Positions 1 to 11,188 of a stretch of DNA of 64,000 bases are shown piece by piece. The DNA lies in NCBI GenBank assembly GCA_048013815.1, contig CM106586.1, forward strand, positions 11,966,001-12,030,000, in the 5' to 3' direction. The notes beneath the pieces were generated by a model. The model made no database searches, was not told where the DNA came from, and was given only the letters and a program-made list of their open reading frames with translations. Each line of letters begins with the position of its first letter. Position 1 is the stretch's first letter. The translations under genes and the position numbers were made by a program. Source of the stretch: Setoptus koraiensis (Eukaryota > Arthropoda).

Positions 1-887
1 TCATTATCGCTCACTCGTGGCTACTTTTGCATCGTTTGCCTAATTATAAATAATAAATTATAACTCTACCTTGTTGATCGAGCTGCTGCTGCAATTGATC
101 CAATTGGCCAATTACAGCACGTGCAATTACTTTGCGACGTCGCTCAATATTATTTATGTATTATTTATATATTATTTAGTTCATATGAGCTCGTGTCGGG
201 GTAGCATCGCATGCAACAAGTGATTAGTTGCGTCGACTCGTCAGAGATGTCGCCATCGGAGAGACAACTCGACTCGCTGGTCAGTCACGCCAGCTAGCTT
301 GCTTCAGTTTTGTCCAGTTTTGTCCGGTCTTGTCCAGTTTATGTTTGCACGTGAATATCCGAGCTCGAATGCGACCGCGACACAGAACAAAGCCGGTGGA
401 TTGATCCAGATTCTGGACTCCAGGGGGCAGTTTGTGACGGCTCGATGCGACCAATTGGGACAGAAAAAAGTATGCACCAAAAAGGCTAATAATACGAAGT
501 GAGCGGCGCCCTGGCGGCAACGTCCGCCAGTTACATTTGTGCAGCATTGGCGTGACAGGGCGGCCAAAGTAATGAGTTGTTGCAGATTTGAGTTGTTTTC
601 TTCTTCTTTTTGGCCAACTGTAACTGTAAGTATAATAATAAATTGAATTGTTGCCGTTCGGCCCGGATTGGCATTGATATAAATTATTCTAATTTATACC
701 AATTGGGCGTTCGAGGGCACGTTTATTGGTGATTGGCTTAGTTTGAGTCAATGACAAAATGGGCCAATCAATTTATGTTGGCAGCCCGTGCGAGACGAGC
801 GGCCGAGTGCGGCCAATGACGAGGGCAGACGCAAAATTGTAATTATAATTATAAATATAAATTATCTGTTGTTGGCCGGCTAAAAAG

Positions 888-905
888 TGTGTGTGTGTGT
901 GTGTG
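888..905. repeat. (GT)n microsatellite
   Basis: A short uninterrupted GT run. Confidence 0.85.
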
Positions 906-1200
906 CACTGGTCAGTTTGAGGTGCACAAAGAGTTGCCATTTGGAACCATTTCAAACTCTTTTATCTCTCATCTGTCGCTGGCCGCTTGTCCATCACGTT
1001 GCTGCCAACAGCTAATGATCAATTTAAGTGACACTTGACGCCACCAGCATAATTAGTACACTGACGGGCTGGCCACTTGGCGTCGGGCGTCAATTTGCGC
1101 TCAAATGGCATGGCTCCCGGCTCGCTGCTCCATTGGCCCTTATTATCCTATCTTGTCACCAAATCTCTTGTCGCAAAATGCTCGCTCTTTACCTGAGCCA

Positions 1201-1264
1201 CGGTCGCCGGTCGCCGGTCGCCGGTCGCGCCGGTCGCCGGTCGCCGGTCGCGCCGGTCGCCGGC
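1201..1264. repeat. GGTCGCC-type short tandem array
   Basis: Seven-base units reading CGGTCGC, interrupted twice by a CG insertion, give a very GC-rich array in which several frames stay open. Confidence 0.85.
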
Positions 1265-3020
1265 CAATTTGCGGGCCGTCGCCCAGTCGGCGCACAATTG
1301 GCCGGCGTTCGGGCCGCACATTGGCCAGAATGGGCTCGAATTGGCGCGCTATGATAAAAAACGAGCCAGGCCAAAATAACAAACATGCCAACGGTCGATA
1401 CTTTTGGCCCCATACGTGCACATCATACACGTGTATGTCATGTACGTATATATCATATATGTATGCATCGTTGAGCTGGCACCGAGTCTGTGGCCCGTGG
1501 CTAGCCGCTGTCCGTGAGAGTCCGCAAATTGGCGACTTTCCGAGCGCACTTATACAGTAAAAGTTATACTCGTACTTGCCAGCCAGACGAGCCTCTATAA
1601 TGCTTGACCAGGCACTCATTATGGCCACCTCAAATGGCACAGAACACGACAGATTGTGAGCGCGCGCGTGTGAACAGGAGCAGAAAGCTCGCGCGCCATC
1701 ACGAAAGCAAACGAAGCGAAACCGGCTCCACATCGGCCCGCTTCGGCTCTGCATCGGCTCCGCTTCGGCTCCACTCCGCTCCGGCCCGCACCAAACCGAA
1801 CCGGTCCGGCCTGACTCGGCTCGGTGCGGGCCCAGCAGTCGACCGTCCGAGCGAGCACAGGCCGTGCTGCGCAGCAACCGAGCGGCCAGCGCATGAGCGG
1901 CCGGCGCATGAGCGGCCAAAGCTGGTCAGCGCCAGAGTGGTCAGCGGCATGATATCGTCGATATCCCCAGCCTGGCGCTAGCGATACGATAGAGCGTAAT
2001 ATATATATGTTATGATATAATATGTATTGATCAACGTGTAGAGGGCGGCAACTGTTGCGCCCGTTGCGGCGCGGTCGGGCACGGCCTACCCACGGCGAGT
2101 GATGTCACAGCCGCTCTGGCTCATATATTGTCCGACGGACAACACTAGCGAGCGGCGAGCGGCACAACTTGCTGCGCTGCGCCCCGCTCGCTGGCGTTGT
2201 GTGTTGCGAGCGCGCTCACATATAACATGTGATACTATATAGGCCGCATAATCGCAGTTTATACTGGCAACTGACAGACTGTCAGAGTGGTCAGTTTGGC
2301 CAATATTCTCTGGCCAAAGTCGGGCCCGAGCGCTGACCCAATGCAACGGACAAACTGACACGCACAAACGAGCGGCGAGTGGCGATGTTGTGCGGGCTTG
2401 CAGAATGGCCGGCCGGCCGGCCGAAATTTGGCCAGTGCAACATCGTTGGCTACTGTTCTGGCGCAAGTCATTGTTTTGCTGCCAGTCGGCTGGACAGTGA
2501 AATTCGGGGACGCACTCGCACGGCTTGCACGCCATATCATGCCACGTCAGCCAAATAATGACGCCAGACCAATGATAGACTCCTCTGTCAGATAGAGGGC
2601 GCAATGGAAATAAAACGGTCGCTGTCGTTGGCCGCCACTTTCGCCGATTTGCCCGATTCGCCCGCTTCGACCGGCCCGGCGCTGACCAAATCACCTGTTG
2701 CTCGTCAGCCCGTGATGAGCGGTTCTGGCGCAGTAACGCCCTCTCTCTCTCTCACTTGCTCGCTGTCATGGTTGGTGCGGGCCGGCGAGCAAGTCGTGGC
2801 AGCGATTAAGATGCAATTGAACATTACGGCAGACTGGCGCTCAAATGATGAAACGCGTTTAAGCGCATTTGGGGTGCGCACAAGATGGGGTGTTAATTGT
2901 TTTATAATTGACGACCGTTGCATCGTCGCTCACGACGGCACCACGACCGTGCACCGTCGTGGTGCAGCATTGGTTTGGCTCTCCTCGGTGTCGCCCATCA
3001 TGCATTCGTCGAGCCAACGG

Positions 3021-3100
3021 CTGCACCACTGCACCGCTGCACCACTGCACCGCTGCACCACTGCACCGCTGCACCACTGCACCGCTGCACCACTGCACTA
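3021..3100. repeat. CTGCACCR 8-bp tandem array
   Basis: About ten copies of an eight-base unit, CTGCACCA alternating with CTGCACCG, so the higher-order period is 16 bp. Confidence 0.9.
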
Positions 3101-3280
3101 CTGGGCCCAGGGTGACGCTGCAGTGGTGCACACTGGCTGACAGCCAGCCAGTGGATGGAGCGCACCGTGGCGAGTGCGCGGTCGCTAGGTGCACTCGGCG
3201 CGTCCAACACACAACCGACTTGCGCCAAAGGTCAACTAACTGTTGGCCCTGTGCGCTGGCCAACTAGCTGCCTGCGCCGC

Positions 3281-3453
3281 ACCACTGGCTGCACCGAGTG
3301 ACCAGTGCACCACTGGCTGCACCGAGTGACCAGTGCGCCAACTGTCTGCACCGAGTGACCAGTGCGCCAACTGTCTGCACCGAGTGACCAGTGCGCCAAC
3401 TGTCTGCACCGAGTGACCAGTGCACCAACCGTCTGCAGCGAGTGACCAGTGCG
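3281..3453. repeat. 28-29 bp minisatellite, six copies
   Basis: GAGTGACCAG recurs at 3296, 3324, 3353, 3382, 3411 and 3440, giving spacings of 28 then 29 bp. The copies fall into two types, one with ACCACTGGCTGC and one with CCAACTGTCTGC before the shared core. No unique spacer lies between copies, so it is a minisatellite and not a CRISPR array. Confidence 0.92.
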
Positions 3454-3748
3454 CACCGGGCGACAGTGTCAACCCGCGAGTATAATAGCGCGACGGCGGT
3501 TTATTGTGGGACCGGCTATTATTATGGTTGCCGTTGCTCGTGGCCGGGTCATTTGGCTGGCTGGCGACCGCCGTTTGGCCGGGCCATTGGTGACAAATAA
3601 TAATAACAACAACGATAATGATACACAAGAACACGCACACACGCGATCAAGTTGAATTGTTGCTCGCTGCTCGTGCCCTGCGCTAACTTGAGAGCGAGCG
3701 AGCGGGCGCGCGCGCGCGCGCGCTGGTCAGTTGACCGGTTGACCAGTT

Positions 3749-3777
3749 TACCAGTGACTGGTAACCAGTCACTGGTA
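3749..3777. repeat. Perfect 14-bp palindrome with one central base
   Basis: Arm TACCAGTGACTGGT at 3749-3762 is followed by one A and then by its exact reverse complement at 3764-3777. The same CCAGTCACTGG words recur to about 3800, and the flanking word GTTGACCGGTTGACCAG occurs on both sides (about 3730 and 3814). Confidence 0.9.
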
Positions 3778-5130
3778 GCCAGTCACTGGTAGCCAGTGTG
3801 TGTGCCAGTGTGCAGTTGACCGGTTGACCAGCAGCGCACCAGTTGGCAGTTGAGCGTGGGTTCGCTGGAACGAGTTGTGTTGTGCCACGATAATAACAAT
3901 AAAAAACGAACTGCGCGTCGTTATCGATCGTCGTGCGCGTCTGTCCATTTGTGTGCGTGCGTCTGGGGCGAGAGTGTGAGAAAAAGAAAAGAGTTTTATG
4001 CTGTCCAGTGTGTAGATATTATTAGTTTATGTTATACACTTTCACACACTTTGTCACTTTGTGTTGTAGCAACAACGCCAACAACGGCGACCACGGCCAA
4101 ACGTAGGTGACAGACACCCCGGACACAGCGAGATTTCACTCTTTTATTTATCTCATCTCGTTTTATCTGGCTCTGCGGGCCTGTTCTGGCCGGAGCGGGC
4201 GCTCCGGCCGCTGACCGGAGTTTATTTCGGCCTGTTGCAAGCGACGGTCGGGCTTTTCGTGAGCCCAGATTGATTATTATCATGCTCCAATTGTCACTCA
4301 GCCACTTGCCGGTCGCCAGGGCCCGCTGCCGCTCGGGTCTAGACCCAAGCGGCCAGGGCCGGCCAACTGTCGGCGGCCTATAATGCACCGTTCAGCTCGG
4401 CCGGTCGCGTCGAATCGATTGGCGGGGCGACGTGCAAAAGTGGAGCACGTCGCTACCAGACACGGCGACGACATGAAGGCACAACAGGAGAGTGCTCGGC
4501 CAGCAGCAACAACAACAGCGGCAACGACAGCGAGATAATGGCAACAGCCGAGATAATAGCCGCTGCTGGCACAAACCAAATACAGCCAGCGCACAATAGA
4601 CGCCAAAAGCTCGTCCATTGTTCTGGCGGCCGTGTGCGGCCCCTGGCAGCGCTCGGGCCACTCGCCAACTGCCAACTGACCAGCGCCAATTTATCGCGGG
4701 CCGGCCGGCCGGCCGGCGAGCGGACCGAGCGCCGGCCGCTCGCAACAATAATGAGGGAGCAAAAAACTGTTATCTCGAGAGTTCATCGGGCCACTAGATA
4801 ACAGCGCACAAATATTAATTTGGCAATGATGTATAGCGATGATGGGTCGCCCATGACGGCCCATTTGCTCGTGCTTGCTTGCTTGCGCGCACACTTGCTC
4901 GCCCGTCTCACATTTGCGGTGCTCGCCCAATATCTGTGCCAAACCCGTAACTGGACACATCACATCATGTGATGATCACATGGGTCATGTGTGCCGGCCA
5001 GCCATTTGGTCAGCCAGCCAGCCAGTCGGTCAGACGGGCTGCACAGTTGGCACACAGCGCGGCGCTCTGCGCACCATCCATCATTTATGCACACACTCTG
5101 TCGAGCCCTGACCGACTGACCAGTTGTGGG

Positions 5131-5207
5131 CGCACGGGCAGACGCACGAGCACGGGCAGACGCACGAGCACGAGCAGACGCACGAGCACGAGCAGGTGCA
5201 CGAGCAA
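5131..5207. repeat. 18-bp tandem array
   Basis: Four units built on GCAGACGCACGAGCACG. The period is a multiple of three, so one plus-strand frame reads a His/Glu/Gln/Thr repeat, but the surrounding frame does not look like protein. Confidence 0.88.
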
Positions 5208-5710
5208 CCCGAAACCATGCCAACAACAGCGCGGCAAGTGTGTGCGCTGTCTGTTAATTTAGGTGCACACGCGCGCTTTCGCGCGCGCAAAAACAGGGTC
5301 ACGAGCTGCACCGGTTTGGTGCGCACCTGGTGCGCAAACGAACCGGGACTGTATTTATTTATCGAGATACAGGTAGCGGCGGTGCACGGTTGTGGGTGGA
5401 CACGGGCAGCGGCGACGACGACAACAACCGCGACGACGACAACAACAACAACAAGTAAACACACAAACGGGCACAACAAGCACACAAACGGGCGCAATTG
5501 GCGCACAAACAAGCGGACAAACTCGTGTGCAAACACACACTCGTGCGCAAACACGAGCACTAATCAATTTCTCATTAGGGTCACACTTTTATTATCCCAG
5601 CGCCAACATTGTTTTTCGGCGAGGGCCCGGCGAGTGCTAATTGCAACCGCGCGGCCTATATGCAACGTTGCGCACTCGCTGACAGTCGGTCAGTTGGCCG
5701 CGGGCTCAAG

Positions 5711-5750
5711 GTTGCCGCTTGTTGCCGCTCGTTGCCGCTCGTTGCCGCTC
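5711..5750. repeat. 10-bp tandem array
   Basis: Four head-to-tail copies of GTTGCCGCTC (the first with one change), in exact 10-bp register. Confidence 0.9.
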
Positions 5751-6283
5751 GTTGTTGGTCGGCCGGGCCCCCTCGCGGCCGGCTCGCCAGTGAGCGACTG
5801 GCCAAGGTCGGACGGGGGCGCCGGGGGCAAGCTTGCGCGAGTTGGGGCTAGTTTGAGCTGGACAACTGACGCCAGCAAGTTACTGGCGACGAGGCCGAGT
5901 TGGCGCCAAAACGCACTCACTAGGTCAGCAGTGGAAAGTACGACGACAATTGTTGCTGCTGCTGCTGTTGGCGTGTTGCTGCTGTTGGCGTGTTGCTGTT
6001 GTTGGCCGCTGCCGTGAGCAAGTTGCAAATTGCAAATTACAAAAGTGTTTGCAGCAAGTGACCACTGCTAACGGCTGACCACTGTCCACTAGTTGTGAGG
6101 GGCACGAGCCCGTGGCAAAAGCGCGCCTCTGTCCAGCGTCGACCATTGATTAGAGTCGAGTGGTGGCAGCTGACGCGACGTGGCACAACAGAAAGGTGTG
6201 CCCCATTTGTAATTAAGTGTTGCCCATTGTTGCTGCTGGCAACCCTTTGTCTCTCTCGCTTGTTGTCGCTGTTGTTGTCGCTG

Positions 6284-6372
6284 TCTGTTGTTGTTGCTGC
6301 TGCTGCTGTTGTTGTCGCTGTTGTTGTTGCTGCTGCTGCTGTTGTTGCTGTTGTTGTTGTTGCTGCTGCTGG
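6284..6372. repeat. (TTG/CTG)n trinucleotide tract
   Basis: Runs of TGT, TGC and TCG triplets. The open frames across it are poly-Leu, poly-Cys or poly-Val on one strand and poly-Gln, poly-Ala or poly-Thr on the other, which is an artefact of the repeat. Confidence 0.9.
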
Positions 6373-6992
6373 CCGTCGCTGCCCAGAATCGCCGTCCCGG
6401 CGACGGCTGGCCAACTCAAGGTGAGACTGGACATGTCACTGGCGCAGCTCCACCTCCCGTCGCCGTTGTTCGCTGGCTCGTTCTGTCCGTGTTCGCTGGC
6501 TCGTTCTATCCGTGTTCGTTCGCTCGTTCTTTGCGTGCTCGTTGGCCGGTTCTCGCTGGCTCTTTTGGCCGTACTTGCGTTCTCTCTGGCCGGCTCGTTC
6601 GCTGCCACGTTCGCTGCTGGTTGTCACCGCGCGACAACGGCAGCACCAACTCTGCGGCCAACACGCACACTGGACGCTGGTCAGCGGACAGCGCCAACTA
6701 AAAAGTGTCTAGGCTCGCGCAAACTTTTCGCAGCCTGCTCTTTGGCTCGCCTGCAAACTTTGGCCCGACTGCGCACCACTGCCTACCACTAGCCTGCCCA
6801 CAAACCCATCCACTATTGATGGGCAACTGGACACTGGTCACTCAGGTAGACAACAACTGTGCGCGATCGAAACACCATCTGTGCCATGCAAATTGGCGCC
6901 CAAATTCACACACACGCACACACTGTTCGATGGTGCACTTTTTCGCGCTCGTTTTAGTGTCCACGATCAGGCACACAGGCACGGTTTGTTTG

Positions 6993-7013
6993 GCACACAC
7001 ACACACACACACG
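6993..7013. repeat. (CA)n microsatellite
   Basis: A CA run, followed to about 7070 by more CA-rich sequence with GTACCAG words. Confidence 0.85.
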
Positions 7014-7710
7014 TACACACACTCGACGCACCAGCACGTACTAGCACGTACCAGCACACACACACACACTCGCTGATGCTGCTGCAACAAGTGAGGCACA
7101 ACAACAATAAATACAAGTGAGGGGCGCGCGCGCAAACACTTTGCGCATGAAACTGCACGCTCTTTCTTGTGCGGGTTCTGGCACGCCAACGAGAACGGGT
7201 GATATAGCCGCGATAAAGCGTCGGCAGCGTATCCCGGCAAGGACACAACACAATGGCCAGCACAACGGCAACAGCGCCAGCAAAACTGGTGCCCGTGACA
7301 ATAATAAAACAACAACAATGATCGAAACTCGCACTGTGCCACTTGCATGCGCAGTGTGCCCGCGACTCGTGGTGAGTCGCGCGATGAAAGTGCGCGTGCA
7401 CTGATGCGTCGTACGTGCCAGTACGTGCTGCCAGTGGCAATTCGAGTGCCTGCCACTGTTCGACAGAGGTCAAAATGGAAGCAGGCACACGAAGCCCGGC
7501 ACACTGGCCAGTGGTGGCCACAAGCGAGCCCAACTGGCCAGCACAACAACGGTCGAAACACTGGCCGCGTGTACGCGCCATCGCACGCGGCCACAATGTG
7601 CAGCCTTTTGCCCGCTGTGCCGCTCGTTTCGTGCCGATTCGGGCCAGATATTTGGCCGAAACTGGACGCTTGGCTGTGCTTCGGTCGGGCGAGCCGCGCT
7701 CACTTTACCC

Positions 7711-7846
7711 GGGCTCTCGGACTGTCCGGCCGCTCGGGCTCTGCGGCCGCTCGGGCTCTGCGGCCGCTCGGGCTCTGCGGCCGCTCGGGCTCTGCGGCCG
7801 CTCGGGCTCTGCGGCCGCTCGGACTGTCCGGCCGCTCGGGCTGCGC
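7711..7846. repeat. 17-bp minisatellite, about eight copies
   Basis: The unit GGCCGCTCGGGCTCTGC starts at 7728, 7745, 7762, 7779, 7796 and 7813, with variant copies on both sides. Seventeen is not a multiple of three and the unit has no stop in any frame, so long open frames appear on both strands. I treat these frames as artefacts. Confidence 0.93.
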
Positions 7847-8436
7847 AGGCCGCTTCGAACGGTCGAAGGGCGCGGCCCGTCGGGCACTTGTTGGCCGTGG
7901 CTCGGACATAAACAACAACAACAACAGCGAGTGCGATCGGTAGGTGGAGCCTAAAGTGGCGCGCCAACTTTGCACGGCATGGAAAGTGATCGCGGCACAC
8001 AGAGGTGATTTGTTGCAGCTGACCACAGTTGCCCGAAGCCGGCGATGATGATGATGATCACATGCTCGTTTGCTGCAAGGTGACTGATACCACAGTATCA
8101 TGGTTTTGGCCGTTGCGAGCCGCTGGCGCTGTCGTCGGGGCTGTTGTTGCCGTTGCTGTTGAGCTGTGGTGGCTGTTGCTGTTGTGCTGCGGTGGCTGTT
8201 GTTGCGGGCGCTGTTGGCTTCGGTGGCCGTTGTTGGTGTTGTCGTGGCGGTGCTGTTGTTGGCGTGCTCGAAGCTGTCGTTGTTGGCGGCGCTCTCGGCG
8301 CACCAGTTGATCATGCAGCAGTGGGCAGCAGTGGCGTGGCAGTGTGGTGGCGTGGTAGTATGGCTGTATGGTGGTGGTGGTGGTGGTGGCGGCAGTGTGC
8401 ACTGCAGAGTAAATAGAGCGGAGGAGTTGGCACGAC

Positions 8437-8886
8437 AACAATAACAACAACAACAACAACAACATCAACAACAGCATGCACCACGGCTACTGCTGCCCAT
8501 GGCCGCTGGACGGCGCACGCAAACGCACCGAGAGTGCGCACTCGCACTTTAACTTTTGCCACAACAACGACAACAGCGCCGACCACGACCACGACAACAA
8601 CAACGACAACAACAACACCAACATCCACGCCAGCGCCAACAGCAGCCCGTTTAAAGTTACACGCAAAGCAAAGTGACCACGAACGCATCACAAGTGCTCA
8701 GTGTTGATTCACCTCCCGAAGCGACAACATCGACAACAGCATCCTTGAAGCCGTGAGCACCCAAACGCCACAAACGCCACAAACACCAACAAACACTAAA
8801 TAAAAAACACAATCAATTGAACACAATCAAGCACATACGTCCAAACACAATCAATTAATCGAACCAGTTAAATCATCCAACGAGAG
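8437..8886 (+). other. CA-rich leader upstream of the Ser-rich gene
   Basis: Composition changes abruptly here from GC-rich to C/A-rich, with CAACAACAA tracts and ACAAACAC words and few T. This resembles a transcribed 5' leader of the gene at 8887. A 66-codon frame starting with ATG at 8476 lies inside it and could be an upstream ORF, but its His/Asn runs come from the trinucleotide tract. I see no clear TATA box. Confidence 0.4.
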
Positions 8887-9723
8887 ATGCCACCATCGAG
8901 ATCGGACAGCCGAAGCAGCAACTCGAGCAGCTCCAAATACAAACTCGCCAGCTCGTCTATCGAGTCGCTAAACACGCTGCATCGAAGCAACAGCAACAGC
9001 AAACAACAACATTACGCAACAATGTCGTCGCACAGCAGACACCACAGCAGCAGTGGCGACTATTTGAATTCGTCGTCCAATTATCAGTCTAGGAAGACGC
9101 CGTCCAGTTCGTCGTCGTCGTCGTCGTCGCACTCCATTTTCGATGACAACATCACAGATTTAGACGATTACGGCTACAACAGTGGCTGTAGTAGCAGCAA
9201 GAGCCGAAAGACGTCGTCGTCGTCGTCCTCTGGCAACAACTTCAATTCCATTTATTCCAGCAACAGCCTATTCGACAGCCATCACAACAACAACAACTTA
9301 TTCACATCATTAGACGAGGACGATTCGATATTTTTCACCAGTAGCTCACTGCACAACTCAAGCCACATTAGCAACCTAACACATTTAACTAGAACATCCA
9401 TATCGAGATCATTGTTTAGAAGTAGAAATAACAGTAATCACAGTAGCAAGTCCAGATTAAGTAGTTGCGGTTGCGATGACGATTATGACATAACATTATC
9501 GTCGTCTCCATCGTCGTCGTCGTCGTCGCAGTGCAATAACAGCAGCAACACACGTCACATGAGTTACAATTCAAAATTTGCCAATGACAAGTTAAACTCT
9601 TATAAGACTCACGACAAAATGAAATGGAATTTCGATTTCGATCACAACAGACCGTTGGACACGGCCAGTGGCTCGGCCAGATATCAATGGAAATCGTCGT
9701 CCACCTCAATGAATCACCTCTGA
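8887..9723 (+). CDS. Ser-rich intrinsically disordered protein, function unknown
   Basis: A 278-codon frame starting at ATG 8887. The protein is dominated by Ser with Asn, His and Arg, and has almost no stretch that could fold. Between the Ser runs sit non-repetitive acidic/aromatic pieces: SIFDDNITDLDDYGY near residues 83-97 and LFTSLDEDDSIFF near 138-150. The C-terminal KMKWNFDFDHNRPLD segment (near 244-257) is also non-repetitive. TCG, AGC and AGT are all used for Ser, and the non-repeat segments make a chance frame unlikely. A poly(A) signal follows about 310 bp after the stop. I do not recognise a family. The acidic/aromatic clusters resemble activation or short interaction motifs, which is inference. 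It could be one exon of a longer gene. Confidence 0.6.
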   Translation: MPPSRSDSRSSNSSSSKYKLASSSIESLNTLHRSNSNSKQQHYATMSSHSRHHSSSGDYLNSSSNYQSRKTPSSSSSSSSSHSIFDDNITDLDDYGYNSGCSSSKSRKTSSSSSSGNNFNSIYSSNSLFDSHHNNNNLFTSLDEDDSIFFTSSSLHNSSHISNLTHLTRTSISRSLFRSRNNSNHSSKSRLSSCGCDDDYDITLSSSPSSSSSSQCNNSSNTRHMSYNSKFANDKLNSYKTHDKMKWNFDFDHNRPLDTASGSARYQWKSSSTSMNHL

Positions 9724-10032
9724 CAGGCACCACATTGGTTTCGAGAGTCGTTTGATGATTGGTCGTCATCTATTATGTAAATTACAACCGTTGTTACTCT
9801 CTCCCGCTCTCTCTCTCACTCACTCTTGCACCCTCGTTGCGCTTGTTCACCTGTTGTGCCGCGTTGACCGCTCGACATATCATCGCATTGCATCACTATA
9901 TGTATCACTACTGTATCACTACTGTATCATGGATTTGGCATGGCATCTTTGTGGATTGTGTGGAGGGCACCTGTCAAAAGAAGTCAAAAACATCACAACA
10001 ACAACAACAACAACATTAAACAAAATTAAAAC

Positions 10033-10042
10033 AATAAATAAA
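10033..10042 (+). promoter_or_regulatory. Poly(A) signal, AATAAATAAA
   Basis: Two overlapping AATAAA hexamers follow a CAA-rich 3' tail after the stop at 9723, consistent with the 3' end of the Ser-rich gene's transcript. Confidence 0.5.
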
Positions 10043-11117
10043 TCGCCGAGACACTAACTGGATTTCGGACCGACAGAGGGCGCGCGCGCGCGCGTGGGTG
10101 CGCAAACCAAACACACAGTTCTCGCACACATAGGAGTCGCCACTGTCGCGCGGGCGCGCTCGCGCGCGCGAACAAGCCAAGTTGTGGCAAATGCAAATGG
10201 CGTCGTCGACTAGGCATGTTGTGTTACATAAACACCAATATATATATATATATATAAATATGTATATATTTGTATATAAATACAGGCTAATTGCAACTAC
10301 GACGCAGCACGACAACAACACAAATTGTATGAGCATGGCAAATATGTGTAGTTGATGTCTTGATGTTTGTCGTCGTCGTCGTGTTGCGGCGCAAAATTGC
10401 GAGCCGAGCACCACACGAACATGCCCTATAGTCGATGATGTCGAGCTGTGTGACAAGACGACGACAGCAACAAGGCTGGCAAGCTAGCTTCATCATTGTA
10501 TATCACCAATAACAGACATGGCATTGTATAATAATAACAATAATATTAATAATAATCATCAACAGCATCATAATGATCAGATAAGAGACACAGACAATAA
10601 AGATATATAAATATATTCTGTATGTGACTAGCGTGAGTGATATTGAGTGAGAGAGGGACTCTGACAAAACTTGTGAGTTGTTTTTTTCTTGTTGTCGTTG
10701 CTGGTGTGTGCGTGCGTGTGTGTGTCACACCAAATTGGTGACATTATATGTGTGACATCAACAACAACGACACCAACAACAGCAACAACAACAACAACAA
10801 CAGCGACGACGACGACGATGACGACGAAAGTAGCAGCACGTCTTTTGTGTGGCAACATTTATTTATTTTCTTCTTCTTTCTGCTGGCTTTCACCATTTTT
10901 CTCAATTGCTTTGTTTCAATTGTGTGCTCAATTGTATGCATAAAAGTGTGTTTGAATATATCTTTTGAATTGTATTCTCGAAATAATGATTCTTTGCTTG
11001 ATTGCTTGTGTGTGAAATGACTAATGATGATGATCGGTCGTTCGGGCGGCCGGGCGCCGCACCTGCCGGGCTGGCCGGGCCGCGCCAGGCCGGGCCGGAT
11101 TGGTTAATTGGGCTAAA
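10043..11117. other. Intergenic stretch with short simple repeats
   Basis: No convincing coding frame. It holds CG-alternating patches near 10080 and 10150, a TA run at 10238-10255 and CAA/CGA triplets at 10758-10825. Two genes, one per strand, appear to converge on this interval, so much of it may be 3' untranslated or spacer DNA. Confidence 0.5.
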
Positions 11118-11123
11118 TTTATT
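11118..11123 (-). promoter_or_regulatory. Poly(A) signal of the AKAP-like gene
   Basis: TTTATT on the plus strand reads AATAAA on the minus strand, 66 bp beyond the stop at 11189. This supports the open frame above it being a real terminal coding exon. Confidence 0.5.
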
Positions 11124-11188
11124 ATTTTGCGCTGGGGCCAAGCTCAGCGCCTCAAGCCGGGCCTAATCAAATTGGCCCTCTCCACTGG

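Larger units (their letters stand above)
1..8475. other. GC-rich region without a recognisable gene
   Basis: All six frames contain many short open frames, but none shows a recognisable domain, a plausible signal peptide with a splice donor, or protein-like composition. Most of the longer ones run through tandem arrays whose unit keeps several frames open at once. The stretch is rich in GGCC tetramers and holds the separate repeats listed below. It may be upstream regulatory or 5' leader DNA of the gene at 8887, but I see nothing that proves it. Confidence 0.6.

Noticed and set aside
1143-1919. 258-codon minus-strand frame
   Set aside because: GC-rich sequence with a tandem GGTCGCC array; composition is Arg/Ala/Gly-rich without domain or stable frame preference.
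3281-3453. CRISPR-like regular spacing of about 29 bp
   Set aside because: The whole period is repeated, with no unique spacers, and the genome is an animal's. It is a minisatellite, as are the 15-23 bp arrays elsewhere.
5124-6017. 297-codon plus-strand frame
   Set aside because: Begins in an 18-bp array, passes through Thr-rich ACAACA triplets and a 10-bp array; nothing protein-like between the repeats.
6842-7594. 250-codon minus-strand frame with CTC/Cys-rich stretches
   Set aside because: Runs across CA microsatellites; Val/Cys runs are GTGTGT translated.
7470-8000. Overlapping 150-200 codon open frames on both strands
   Set aside because: They exist because the 17-bp unit has no stop in any frame. 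Arg/Ala/Gly/Ser repeats in all frames show no real coding signal.
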